Source: JAWKUK01 sp041398605
GTDB lineage: Bacteria; Planctomycetota; UBA1135; GCA-002686595
Assembly (NCBI GenBank): GCA_041398605.1
Contig: JAWKUK010000004.1
Span: 124,001-188,000, forward strand
Direction of reading: 5' to 3'
DNA: 64,000 nucleotides
Shown here: positions 1-7,917 of the stretch, one piece after another
How positions within the stretch are numbered: position 1 is the first letter of the stretch
Layout of the letters: each line of letters starts with the position of its first letter
The notes under the pieces: model-generated
What the model was told of the DNA's origin: nothing
The model's database searches: none
Seen by the model: only the letters and a program-made list of their open reading frames with translations
Made by a program: the position numbers and the translations under genes

Positions 1-681
1 GCGCTCCTGCACGATCGCGTGCGAGCTCGCCTCCATGACCAGCGTGTCGCCGCCGGCAGCGCGATGGCGCGCGAAGAGCCGCTGGAGCTCCGGGGCATCG
101 GGCGTGGTGTGGCTCGCGTCGACGTGCACAGGCCCATGCGGCCCTGCGAGGCGGTGCCCGGCCGTGCCGAGGACGCCGACACGACGCGGGTTCGGGCCCG
201 CGCGCTCCAGGAGCTGCGCGGTGAGGTGCGCGACCGTGGTCTTGCCGTTGGTCCCCGTGATCGCGACGACGTCCATGTCGGCGGTCGGGTCGCCGTGCAC
301 GAGCGCCGCCACGCGACCCAGCGCCCAGCGCGCTTCCGGGTGCACCCAGATGGCGCGCGGCCCCGGCGCATCGCCCGCCGCGCGCCAGAGGGGGACCTCG
401 GCGAGCTCGCGCTCGTCCGCGACGAGCAGGCTCGTCGCGCCGCGCGCCAACGCCCCGTGGACGTGGTCGAGGCCGCGCTGGCGCAAGCCGGCCAGGGCGG
501 CAAACATCCCGTCGCTCGTCGCGCGCCGTGAGTCGAGCGCCACTGCGCGCACACACACGTCCGCGTCGCCGAGGATCCGCCCGCCGAGCGCTTGCGCGAG
601 GGCCCCCAGCGCGAGGCCGGGCCCGCACTCGGTCGCGCCCGCGGTCGGCCGCGGGAAGTCAGCGTTGCGGCCCGCGCTCAT
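1..681 (-). CDS. murE: UDP-N-acetylmuramyl-tripeptide synthetase MurE, N-terminal 227 residues (runs off left edge)
   Basis: MurE ligates the third stem-peptide residue, usually meso-diaminopimelate, to UDP-MurNAc-dipeptide in the cytoplasm. Reading the minus strand from ATG at 681 gives an uninterrupted frame to the window edge. It shows the N-terminal Mur ligase domain (ALDSRRATSDGMFAALAG near residue 61), the ATP-binding ITGTNGKTT loop near residue 134, a TTPDAPELQ segment and EASSHA near residue 216. The last two are typical of MurE rather than MurF. The start overlaps the stop of the upstream penicillin-binding protein gene as ATGA, implying translational coupling in the dcw operon. The substrate-selecting C-terminal domain lies outside the window, so the amino acid added cannot be read. 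Confidence 0.93.
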   Translation of the reverse strand, partial: MSAGRNADFPRPTAGATECGPGLALGALAQALGGRILGDADVCVRAVALDSRRATSDGMFAALAGLRQRGLDHVHGALARGATSLLVADERELAEVPLWRAAGDAPGPRAIWVHPEARWALGRVAALVHGDPTADMDVVAITGTNGKTTVAHLTAQLLERAGPNPRRVGVLGTAGHRLAGPHGPVHVDASHTTPDAPELQRLFARHRAAGGDTLVMEASSHAIVQER

Positions 682-3599
682 CGCGCCCGCCCCCCCTCAC
701 GCGCGCCGGCATCCAGCTTCGTCGCGTCGCCGCCGACAGGGCCGACAGGGCTGCCGGGGCTGCCGGGGCCGACGGGGCCGACGGGGCCGAAGGGGCTGAC
801 GGGGCCGCGACCGCGCGCGGCGCCGCGCGCTGCGCGCAGCGAGGCCGCAGCGTCCGCGTTGAGCGCGTCCGAGGTCGCGGCCTCGGCCCAGGGCAGCTCG
901 GAGCTCGAGAACGAATCCGGCGCGAGATCGGGTGACACGTCGACGAGCGCCTCGTCCACGCCGCCGTAGGTGCGCGGCAGCCCGAGCGCCTGCCGCAGGA
1001 CTGCGATCGCCGTCGGCCCCGCGACCCGGGAGCCGAACTTCTCCTTGCCCGTCGGATCATCGACGACGACGAGCGACATCACCTTGCGCCCATCGAACGT
1101 GCGGCCGATCGCGCACATCGACGACGTGTAACACTTCGCGCGCTGCGTGTCGAAGTGCGCGCGCTGGTACTTCAATGCTGCGCGCTCGGCGTCGGTCAAG
1201 GGCACCCCCGCCGCGGCGCTCCGGGCGAGCGCTTGCAGCTCCACGTGCAAGCACAGCTCGCTCTCGACCTTCTCGGTGGTGCCGGTCTTCGTGCCGATCC
1301 ACGCGAGGTCTGGGTGCATGCTCGGATGCGCGAGCTTGCTGCCCGTGCCGATCGTGGCGCCGAGGTGCATCATCTCGAGGACCTGATCACAGGCGGCTTG
1401 CCCGAGCACACGCTGCCCGCGCTGGACCTCGAGCTCCCACGAGCGATCGCCTTGGTCGATCGCCGCCAGCAGCCGCAGCGGCCGTCGCAGGCCGCCGCGC
1501 GCGATCGTCGCGAGCGCCTCAGCGTGCTGCCAGAGCGTCACGCTGACTTCGTGGCCGAACGAGACGGACGCGTGGGTCCACGCCGTGTTCCAACCGCTCG
1601 GGTACTTCGATTCGAGCCGGGTCAGGTGGCCGGCGACCTCGGGCCCCATCGAGGCGCCGGGGCGCTGGCCGTATCCGAGGTCGACGAGGGCGCCGCGCAG
1701 GACCGGCGGCGGGACGCGCAGCCCGATCTGCACCAGGACGGCGTTGCAGGAGTAGGCGAGCCCCTCGGCCGCCGTGAGCTCAAGCTTGTCCGACCCGCCT
1801 TCGGCCTCGCGGATCTCGCGGCTGCTGCCGCGCACGACGAACGGGCGGTTGACGTACGACGGGAACGACGACTCCGGCGTGACGTAGCCCCGGTCGAGCG
1901 CGATCGCCATGATCACGGCCTTGAACGTCGAGCCGGGCGTGAACGCGTGGCGCAGGGGCGCGAAGCCGCTGTAGGGGTAGCGGCTGCGATAGTCGACGCC
2001 GAGGACGTCGCCGCTCTCGACATCGACGACGATGCCCATCACGAGGGCCGCGCGATTGTGGTCGAGCGCGTGCCCGAGCTCCGCGTGCAGCATCTCCTGC
2101 ACGTTGGCGTCCAGCGTCGAGTGCACACGCGGGATCTCCGCCGCGTCGCTCGCGCTCTCGAAGTAGTCGGGCAGGCGCCCGAGCTCTTTCCAGGCGTCCC
2201 GCCGATCGCGCGCGACGGTGCGCACGCGTCGGTGATAGGCACGGGCTTGCTCGTCGAGCAGCGTCGACCATGGGCCGTCCTGGAGCTCGATCTGCGCGCG
2301 CAGCTCCAAGCCGCTCTGCGGCCGCGAGACGCGCTGGAGCTCCGCCGAGTAGGCCTCCACGGGGTCCACGGGATCGTCCCAAGGCAAGAGGTACGGGCGC
2401 TCATCCCGCGTCCTGCGCGCTTGGCGCCGCGCGGAATCCACGTCGAGCACGCCCCAGTGCCCGAGCATCGCAAACGCGTCATCGTCGGCGTCGACGGCGC
2501 GCTCGGCCGAGAGCGCTGCAGGCTCGCCGCCCGGGCGGGTCGGGTGCTTGCGCTCGAGGCGCGAGTGGAGCTCGGCCTGCCAGGGCGACACGGCCTCCGC
2601 GACGAAGAGCTTCGCGAGCGCTTGAGCGCGCGTCGCGTCGACCCGCCGCGCGACGACGCGGAAGCGCGCCGGCATGAGCTCGGCCCAGAGCGCATCGGCG
2701 AGCGCGCCTTGAAGCTCGAGGCCGCGTCGAGCGCTCAGCGCATCGCGCTGCGACTCCGAGAGCCGGGCGAGCAGCGCCTGCTGCATCAGGTCGCTCTCCT
2801 CGCCCACGCGGCCGCTGACGACCTCGAGCAGATCGTCGAGCATGTGCCGGGTCCAGCGCTCGGGGCGCTTCTCCGAGCCGACGCCGAGCTGGCGCACGCG
2901 CTGGCGATCTGCGAGCGCGACCGCGGGCTGCCACGCGAGCGTCCAGAGGCCAGGGACGCCGCCGAGGAGCGGGACGACTTGGAAGCCCTCGACCGCGACG
3001 TCCTCGCGCGTATCGTCCGGGGCCGGCTCCCCAGTGGCGATCCAGCGCCGGGCGCGCTCCGCGCCGGCCTCGTCGAGGGCGAGCAGCTGAGGCTCCTGCG
3101 CCTCGAGCCAACCTGGGGCCGGCCCGTCCACGAACTCGCGGGGCATCATGCGCCCGAGGACGGCATCGGGCGTGACGTCGGCGCCAACGACCGTGTCCGA
3201 GCCGTCGAGGATCCTCGCGATCCCCTCAGCGAGCCGCAGCGGTGTGTGCGAGCGCCAAAGGGCGCGCGGCGAGACCGTGAGATCGAAGCACTCGACGGAC
3301 AGCGCGAGCGCGCGCCCTTCACGGTCCACCACTTCGAAGCCCGGCCACGGCGCGGTGACGTCGGCGGAGCCGCTCGGCTGCTCACCCGCCGTCGCGGTGT
3401 GGATCCACACCGCTTTTGCGCCGACAGCGAGCAGGACCGCGCCGATCCCGGCGTAGGCCGCGAGCGGACGGAGGCCCGACGCGCCCACCGAAGTCACCCT
3501 CGCGCCTGCGGCCCAATCGCCGTCGGCCTGGTCGTGCTTCAGTCCAGCGCGCGAGTCGCGCCCCTCGAAGGGGGGCCAAGCGCCGCGTCTCGAGCTCAT
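678..3599 (-). CDS. ftsI: Division-type class B penicillin-binding protein (FtsI/PBP3-like), unusually long
   Basis: This is a DD-transpeptidase that cross-links septal peptidoglycan. The 973-residue protein has a cytoplasmic N-terminus, one membrane anchor at about residues 44-66, and a periplasmic part ending in a transpeptidase domain with all three active-site motifs: STFK at 557-560, SCN at 617-619 and KTG at 771-773. Typical FtsI is near 600 residues. The excess sits in an enlarged region before the catalytic domain, an insertion of about 50 residues after KTG, and a Gly-Pro-Val-rich tail near residues 930-957. The start codon overlaps the ftsL-like stop (ATGA at 3599-3596) and the stop overlaps the murE start, fixing the gene in the mraZ-rsmH-ftsL-ftsI-murE order. 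Family assignment is firm; the role of the extra segments is unknown. Confidence 0.92.
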   Translation of the reverse strand: MSSRRGAWPPFEGRDSRAGLKHDQADGDWAAGARVTSVGASGLRPLAAYAGIGAVLLAVGAKAVWIHTATAGEQPSGSADVTAPWPGFEVVDREGRALALSVECFDLTVSPRALWRSHTPLRLAEGIARILDGSDTVVGADVTPDAVLGRMMPREFVDGPAPGWLEAQEPQLLALDEAGAERARRWIATGEPAPDDTREDVAVEGFQVVPLLGGVPGLWTLAWQPAVALADRQRVRQLGVGSEKRPERWTRHMLDDLLEVVSGRVGEESDLMQQALLARLSESQRDALSARRGLELQGALADALWAELMPARFRVVARRVDATRAQALAKLFVAEAVSPWQAELHSRLERKHPTRPGGEPAALSAERAVDADDDAFAMLGHWGVLDVDSARRQARRTRDERPYLLPWDDPVDPVEAYSAELQRVSRPQSGLELRAQIELQDGPWSTLLDEQARAYHRRVRTVARDRRDAWKELGRLPDYFESASDAAEIPRVHSTLDANVQEMLHAELGHALDHNRAALVMGIVVDVESGDVLGVDYRSRYPYSGFAPLRHAFTPGSTFKAVIMAIALDRGYVTPESSFPSYVNRPFVVRGSSREIREAEGGSDKLELTAAEGLAYSCNAVLVQIGLRVPPPVLRGALVDLGYGQRPGASMGPEVAGHLTRLESKYPSGWNTAWTHASVSFGHEVSVTLWQHAEALATIARGGLRRPLRLLAAIDQGDRSWELEVQRGQRVLGQAACDQVLEMMHLGATIGTGSKLAHPSMHPDLAWIGTKTGTTEKVESELCLHVELQALARSAAAGVPLTDAERAALKYQRAHFDTQRAKCYTSSMCAIGRTFDGRKVMSLVVVDDPTGKEKFGSRVAGPTAIAVLRQALGLPRTYGGVDEALVDVSPDLAPDSFSSSELPWAEAATSDALNADAAASLRAARGAARGRGPVSPFGPVGPVGPGSPGSPVGPVGGDATKLDAGAREGGRAR
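732..808. repeat. 9-bp tandem repeats encoding a Gly-Pro-Val tail
   Basis: About eight imperfect copies of a 9-bp unit (GACGGGGCC on the plus strand) lie in frame inside the 3' end of the penicillin-binding protein gene. On the coding strand each unit reads Gly-Pro-Val or a variant such as Gly-Ser-Pro, giving a short collagen-like G-X-Y run. The 9-bp period keeps the frame, so copy number could vary by slippage without destroying the protein. Confidence 0.8.
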
Positions 3600-3970
3600 C
3601 GCTGTGTCGTCTCCGCCGAGTCCTCGAACCGCTGCCGATTCTCGAAAGCTTCGACGTCGAATTCAAATCGAACTGCGGCCGCACGCAGCTCGGTCGCGCG
3701 CCGCTCGTTCCACTCCATGTCGCGCTGCAGACCGTCCATCTGCGCCGCGAGCGCGTAGTTGTCCGCCTGAACGAACGCGGTGCGCATCCCGATGGCCATG
3801 GCGAGGGCCGAGGCCGCGAGCCCCAGCACCGCCCGGGCGCCGGAGCGCGTGGAGTCACCCGGTGCGCTCGCTGCGTGGCGCGCCGTGCTCGGCGCTCCGC
3901 CCCGGGGCCTGGACGTCGTGGTGGCCCCTCTGCGGCGCTGGGATCCCTTCATCGCGGCTCTCGTCATCAT
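3596..3970 (-). CDS. ftsL: FtsL-like small bitopic division protein
   Basis: A 124-residue protein lies between rsmH and the division penicillin-binding protein, where FtsL is normally encoded. It has a basic, Ser/Thr-rich cytoplasmic N-terminus, a single hydrophobic segment at about 46-63, then a charged heptad-like helix (residues 67-115), which is the FtsL architecture. FtsL sequences diverge strongly, so the call rests on topology and position rather than residues. Both junctions are 4-bp ATGA overlaps, with rsmH at 3970-3967 and ftsI at 3599-3596. In well-studied bacteria FtsL forms a complex with FtsB and FtsQ that activates FtsW/FtsI. Confidence 0.72.
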   Translation of the reverse strand: MMTRAAMKGSQRRRGATTTSRPRGGAPSTARHAASAPGDSTRSGARAVLGLAASALAMAIGMRTAFVQADNYALAAQMDGLQRDMEWNERRATELRAAAVRFEFDVEAFENRQRFEDSAETTQR

Positions 3971-5010
3971 TGCAGCTCCCCCGTTGAGCGCGGCTCGCCT
4001 GCTGGCCGTATCCGGCGCGCCGCGCGCGCCTTGGCCGAGCGCGCGCGCGGGTTCGCGCGCAGCTCTTCGTGCGTCGCCTCGAGCGGCGCCTTGGTCAGTA
4101 GCTCGAACGCGCCTGCGCGAGCGCGGTCCGCGAGAAAGCGCTTGACGACCGCGTCCTCACCGGAGTGGAAGCTGATCACGCACAGGACACCGTCGTCAGC
4201 GAGGTGCTCCTCCGCGAGCGCGAGCCCGGCGCGCAGCTCGTCGTCCTCGGCGTTCACTGCGCGGCGGAGCGCCTGGAACACCTTCGTCGCCGGGTGGGTG
4301 GGGCCGCTGCGCCCGAGCTCGTGCGCGATGAGGTCCGCCAGGGCCCGGGTGCGCAAGAAGGGCACGCGCCGCCGCGCCTCACAGATCGCTCGCGCGACAC
4401 GCCGTGAGGCGCGCTCGCCGCCTTCGTGGAAGAAGAGGTCCGCGAGGTCCGCCTCGGCCCAGCCATTGACGATGTCCGCAGCCGTGACCTCACGCCGCGT
4501 GTCCATGCGCATGTCGAGCGGCCCGTCCCACTGGAACGAGAAGCCGCGCTCGGCGCGATCGAGCTGGAGCGAGCTCGCGCCCACGTCCATCAGCCACCCG
4601 ATGGGGCGCTCGTCGAGCCCGGCGACGACGTCGCCGAGCTCGGAGATCCGGCTGCGCACGATGCGCACCCGATCTTGAAAGGGCCCGAGGCGCTCCCCAG
4701 CCAGGGCTAGGATCGAATCGTCTTGATCCGACCCCAGCACACGTAGGCATGGGAAGCGCCCGAGCAAGAGTGCTGAGTGCCCCCCGGCACCCAGCGTCGC
4801 GTCCACGGTCCAGCCACGCGTCGTAGCGTCCCAGCGCCCACCCCCCAGCAGGCGCAGGACCTCAGCGGCCAGGACCGGAACGTGCACTTCAGACGGGTCG
4901 GTCACGCGCGCCTCCTCAGGGAGGGTTCGCGCGCGGCCGTGCGCGCCTCGCGGCGCGCGGAGCTCGCTCCCGAGCTCGCCCTGTGGCAGCGTGTTGCGGT
5001 ACGCCACCAT
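3967..5010 (-). CDS. rsmH: 16S rRNA (cytosine(1402)-N(4))-methyltransferase RsmH (MraW)
   Basis: RsmH N4-methylates C1402 in the 16S rRNA decoding centre using S-adenosylmethionine. The product shows the family's HVPVL start region at about 43-47, the SAM-binding motif DATLGAGGHS (70-79), NAEDDEL and ISFHSGEDAVVKRF near the C-terminus. ATG at 5010 leaves one base after the mraZ stop and gives 347 residues, about 35 more than usual before HVPVL. A GTG at 4905 would give the ordinary length, so the true start is undecided. The 3' end overlaps the ftsL-like gene by four bases. Confidence 0.93.
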   Translation of the reverse strand: MVAYRNTLPQGELGSELRAPRGAHGRARTLPEEARVTDPSEVHVPVLAAEVLRLLGGGRWDATTRGWTVDATLGAGGHSALLLGRFPCLRVLGSDQDDSILALAGERLGPFQDRVRIVRSRISELGDVVAGLDERPIGWLMDVGASSLQLDRAERGFSFQWDGPLDMRMDTRREVTAADIVNGWAEADLADLFFHEGGERASRRVARAICEARRRVPFLRTRALADLIAHELGRSGPTHPATKVFQALRRAVNAEDDELRAGLALAEEHLADDGVLCVISFHSGEDAVVKRFLADRARAGAFELLTKAPLEATHEELRANPRARSAKARAARRIRPAGEPRSTGELQ

Positions 5011-5011
5011 C

Positions 5012-5473
5012 TCAATTCGCTCCCTCCCGCGGGGCGGCGAGCTGACGCGCCGCGAGCGTGCCGCGTTGGCGGCGCGCCCAGCCTTCGGTCGACCAGATCT
5101 CGACCCGTGAGCGCATGCCGATCATGACGACCTCCTCGCCGATGCCGCACAGCTCGCGCAGCTCGGCCGGGAGCAGGACACGCCCGGACGAGTCCAGCGT
5201 GACCTCGGCGACGTGGGCGTAGAAGTCGCGCTCATCGTCCACCTGGCTGTCGGGGTCGAGGGGGTTGCCCTCGAACCGCTTGGCGAGCGCCGAGAACCCC
5301 TCGTGTGTCGTCATCCAGATGCAGCCGCCCGTCCCGGCGTTGAGGACGGCCGTGCGGTTGCCCTCCTCATCCCGCGGCAGGACGTCCTGGAAGCGCTTGG
5401 CGACGAAGACACGGTTCTTCTTGTCCACGGAGTGCGTGGATGTGCCGAGGAAGCCGAGTCCGGGAAGCGTCAT
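5012..5473 (-). CDS. mraZ: Transcriptional regulator MraZ
   Basis: MraZ is a DNA-binding repressor of its own division and cell-wall operon. The 153-residue product has two SpoVT/AbrB-type halves, each with the DxxxR signature: DKKNRVFVAKRF near residue 17 and DSSGRVLLPAEL near residue 94. It is the first gene of the minus-strand operon continuing into rsmH, ftsL, ftsI and murE. Three GTGGCRC direct repeats with exact 21-bp spacing lie 30-78 bp upstream of its start and are candidate binding sites. Confidence 0.94.
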   Translation of the reverse strand: MTLPGLGFLGTSTHSVDKKNRVFVAKRFQDVLPRDEEGNRTAVLNAGTGGCIWMTTHEGFSALAKRFEGNPLDPDSQVDDERDFYAHVAEVTLDSSGRVLLPAELRELCGIGEEVVMIGMRSRVEIWSTEGWARRQRGTLAARQLAAPREGAN

Positions 5474-5502
5474 GGTCGCCGGGCACCATCAACCGCGAGC
5501 TT

Positions 5503-5556
5503 GCGCCACTTGGGTGATCGCTGGTGCCACAGAGTGAGTGTCCAGTGCCACCCCAC
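5503..5556 (-). promoter_or_regulatory. Candidate MraZ operator: three GTGGCRC repeats, 21-bp period
   Basis: Read on the minus strand, GTGGCAC occurs at 5551-5545 and 5530-5524, and GTGGCGC at 5509-5503. The spacing is exactly 21 bp, about two helical turns, on the same DNA face. A GTGGGG abuts the first copy at 5556-5551. MraZ proteins are known to bind short GTGG-type direct repeats upstream of mraZ, so position and motif both fit autoregulation. Binding itself is inferred. Confidence 0.6.
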
Positions 5557-5558
5557 TT

Positions 5559-5574
5559 CCCGCAAGATTGCGGG
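5559..5574. repeat. Short inverted repeat upstream of mraZ
   Basis: CCCGCAAGATTGCGGG is a perfect 7-bp inverted repeat with a 2-bp centre, immediately upstream of the GTGGCRC repeats and downstream of the 223-residue hypothetical gene. It may be a second operator or a weak transcription stop for the upstream gene; there is no T-tract. Confidence 0.5.
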
Positions 5575-5674
5575 CAAGATTCCTAAGTCCCTGCCACGAA
5601 ACGACTTGGGCGCGCTGCGATGCAGCGCGCCCAACCACCAGAGATGGTGCAATCACCCAACCTTCACCGCGGTT

Positions 5675-6346
5675 TCATACCAGCGGTTGTGGTTCACCGC
5701 CGGGATCGGGCGGGTCTTCAGGCACATCGCCCGTGCCCCCTTCCGAGGCAGGTTCGTGTCCTTCGGCGCCCTCCGGCGCCTCCGACGCGTCGCCCTCTGA
5801 GGCCTCGAAGTCGTCGCCATCGCCGTCCAAACGGACGCCCTCCGGGCCCTCTGCGCCGTCGAAGATCGCCTGGAGCTCGGCCCGGAGCTCCTCCATCCGC
5901 TCGGGGGTGAAGTCGTAGACGAAGACGTCGTAGCGCTCGTCCCGCCGCGGACGCTTCATGACCATGCGCTCGCCCTCGGGGCCGCGCTCGACCTTGTCGA
6001 TCGAGAGGCGGCGCTTGCGCATCAGGAGCAAGCACAGGAGGTACCGGAGCTCGCGGACCGCGACCTCGGCCCGCCCCTCCAGGTGCACAAAGAGCTGCTC
6101 GAGCGACTCCAGGTCGAGCTGGACCGTGCGCGAAGGGTTCACCCGGTGGTGGGTCATCCACCAGAAGAGCGGGGCCTCGCCCCCCGCGCGCTCACGCTCG
6201 TGCCAGGCCTCGAGCGAGAGGTCGCTGCGGCGCAGCTCGCCCTCGACGATCTCGATGAGCGAGACGTGGCGCTCGCCGTCCACGAACGGCCGGCCCGTCG
6301 CCGCGCAGCCGCCCTGCCGGCGGCCGATGGTCCATTTGGTGCTCAA
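5675..6346 (-). CDS. Conserved hypothetical protein with CAATGR motif and acidic tail
   Basis: This is a 223-residue cytoplasmic protein without recognised enzymatic motifs. Its N-terminus (CAATGRPFVDGERHVSLIE near residue 14) and the following LRRSDLSLEAW segment resemble a hypothetical family I associate with planctomycetes, in which a short Cys-containing element opens the protein. The central part is helical and basic (LLMRKRRLSIDKV). From about residue 160 the chain becomes very rich in Asp, Glu, Gly and Pro, probably disordered. It is co-directional with mraZ, 201 bp upstream, so the two may share regulation, but the gap contains an inverted repeat and the operator. No function is proposed. 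Confidence 0.75.
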   Translation of the reverse strand: MSTKWTIGRRQGGCAATGRPFVDGERHVSLIEIVEGELRRSDLSLEAWHERERAGGEAPLFWWMTHHRVNPSRTVQLDLESLEQLFVHLEGRAEVAVRELRYLLCLLLMRKRRLSIDKVERGPEGERMVMKRPRRDERYDVFVYDFTPERMEELRAELQAIFDGAEGPEGVRLDGDGDDFEASEGDASEAPEGAEGHEPASEGGTGDVPEDPPDPGGEPQPLV

Positions 6347-6389
6347 GCTTGGTGCTCCCTAGGGCCCAGCAGACTAACCGCGACCATGA

Positions 6390-6504
6390 AGCTGGCCCCC
6401 TTGAATGGTACGAAGGAGCGGACCTCCAAGGGGTCGTGGCATCGCCAGCGTGCAACCACAAGGGGCGGTACCCAGCGCGGCCGTACCACTCAAGGGGTCC
6501 AGCT
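6390..6504. repeat. Long inverted repeat (23-bp arms, 21 matches) after the glycosyltransferase gene
   Basis: Arms at 6390-6412 and 6482-6504 are reverse complements at 21 of 23 positions, separated by 69 bases that hold two further CAAGGGG motifs near 6428 and 6459. The right arm overlaps the predicted stop of the minus-strand glycosyltransferase (6490-6492), so its transcript would end in this hairpin. It could be a terminator-like RNA structure or the relic of an inverted-repeat element. Confidence 0.65.
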
Positions 6505-7898
6505 TACCGTGGAGCGGTAGTGGTCGATGAGCGCTTCGGTGAAGTGGTCCCAGGTGGGCAGGAGGCTCGGGTCGGCCCGGGGCGCAGGACGTCGAGCCGC
6601 GCGGGCTCGGCGAGCAGCTCCGCGAGCAGGTCCGCAGGCGCTGCGCGTCATCGAACGGGAAGCGGAAGCCCTGGACGCCGTCCTGGACGAGGCTCGCGCA
6701 TGCCGCCGAGGTCGGTGCAGAGGACCGGCACCCCCGCCGCGAAGGCCTCGAGGATGACGAGCGGGCGGTTCTCGTACCACTGGCTCGGGACGACGAGCAG
6801 GTCGGTGCGCGCGAGCTCCTGGACGACGCCGTCGCGGTCGAGCGCTGGCGCGAGGCGCGCGCCCGTGCGCGCGGCGACCTTGCGCAGGCCGTCGACGTAC
6901 GCGGGGTCGTGGTGATCCGGGCCAAACAAGGTCAGCTCGCCGCGGGCGCGGGCGGCCTCGGGGAGCCGCTCCCAGGCCTCGAGCAGGATGTGCGCGCCCT
7001 TGTGCGGCACGAGCGTGCCGAGGAAGCGCACGCGCACTCGGTCACCGCGCGGGACGCGCGCGGCGCGCCCGAAGCGCTCGGAGGCCACCCCCGTCGGGAT
7101 CGTGAACACGCGCTCGGGCGGCAGGCCCCAATCCACCAGCGTGCGGGCGAGCCACGCGCTCGGCGACAGGAACCGCGCCACGCTGCGCTGGGTCAGCGCG
7201 ACGAGCGCCTTCGTGCGCGCGCGCACGTGCGCGGCGTACGCCTCGCGCACCGCCGCGGGCGGCGCTGCCTCGTAGGCCGCCTCGTAGGCCGTCTTGGGGC
7301 GCGGCTTCGGCTGCAGCGCGCGCGCGAGGGGGAAGAGGTCGATGTGGGTCAACGCTCGGACCGCAGCCAACGCGTTGCCGACGCGCACGGCGTTGCCCGA
7401 CTGGCGCCAAGGCAATGACGGCAAGCACGTCGCGCAGCGCGCAGGGTCGACCCGCTCGCACAGCGAGCCATCGGCGTGGCGCAGCTGCCCGAAGCGCGCG
7501 CAGCCGAGCCAGGCGTCGTGCAATGTCATCACTACGGGGACGCCGCGGCGGTGGGCCTCGGAGAGGAGGCCCGTCGACAGGTACATCAAGTGGTGCACAT
7601 GCACGACGTCGGGGCGCACCCGGTCGAGCTCGGCCCCGAGGCGCGCGTCGAGCGCCGGGCGGTCCCACGTGTCGCGGAAGTTCGCGTCGAAGAGGTTGTC
7701 GATGAACTCGACGACGGGCAGGCCCTCGTACTCGCGCTCGATCCGCGCGCCGTGGCGCAGCGAGACCTCTTTCCACGCGGACAGGACGTGGACCTCGTGC
7801 CCGCGCGCCGCGACACGTCGCGCGGCTTCGAGCGCATAGACCTCCGTGCCTGCGAAGCTGCGCGGCGGAAAGCGGTGGGAGACGACGAGGACCCGCAA
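6490..7898 (-). CDS. GT4-family glycosyltransferase, reading frame broken near the 3' end
   Basis: This is a retaining glycosyltransferase of the GT-B fold, probably building a surface or exopolysaccharide. The N-terminal half shows the nucleotide-fold start MRVLVVSHRFPP with FAGTEVYALE, and VVHVHHLMY. The C-terminal half shows FLGTLVPHKGAHILLEAW and the donor-binding ENRPLVILEAFAAGVPVL. After LGGMRE the frame breaks: one extra C near 6688, one missing G near 6627 and one missing base near 6584 would restore MRELVQDGVQGF, a DLLAELLAEP helix and a sensible end at PTWDHFTEALIDHYRS. Three single-base changes in about 110 bp with conserved protein on all sides suggest sequence errors, though recent decay is possible. 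Nineteen bases separate the start from the preceding GT2 gene. Confidence 0.8.
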
Positions 7899-7917
7899 AG
7901 CGCCGCGAGTGTACGGT

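Noticed and set aside
1155..3758. Plus-strand open frame of 867 codons opposite the penicillin-binding protein
   Set aside because: Mirror frame of a high-GC gene; composition is Arg/Glu/Ala noise and the minus strand encodes all PBP motifs.
6390..6504. Third copy of the 169-bp TA-flanked element
   Set aside because: Its arms do not share the CTAGGAGCCTGCGCC ends and the spacing differs.
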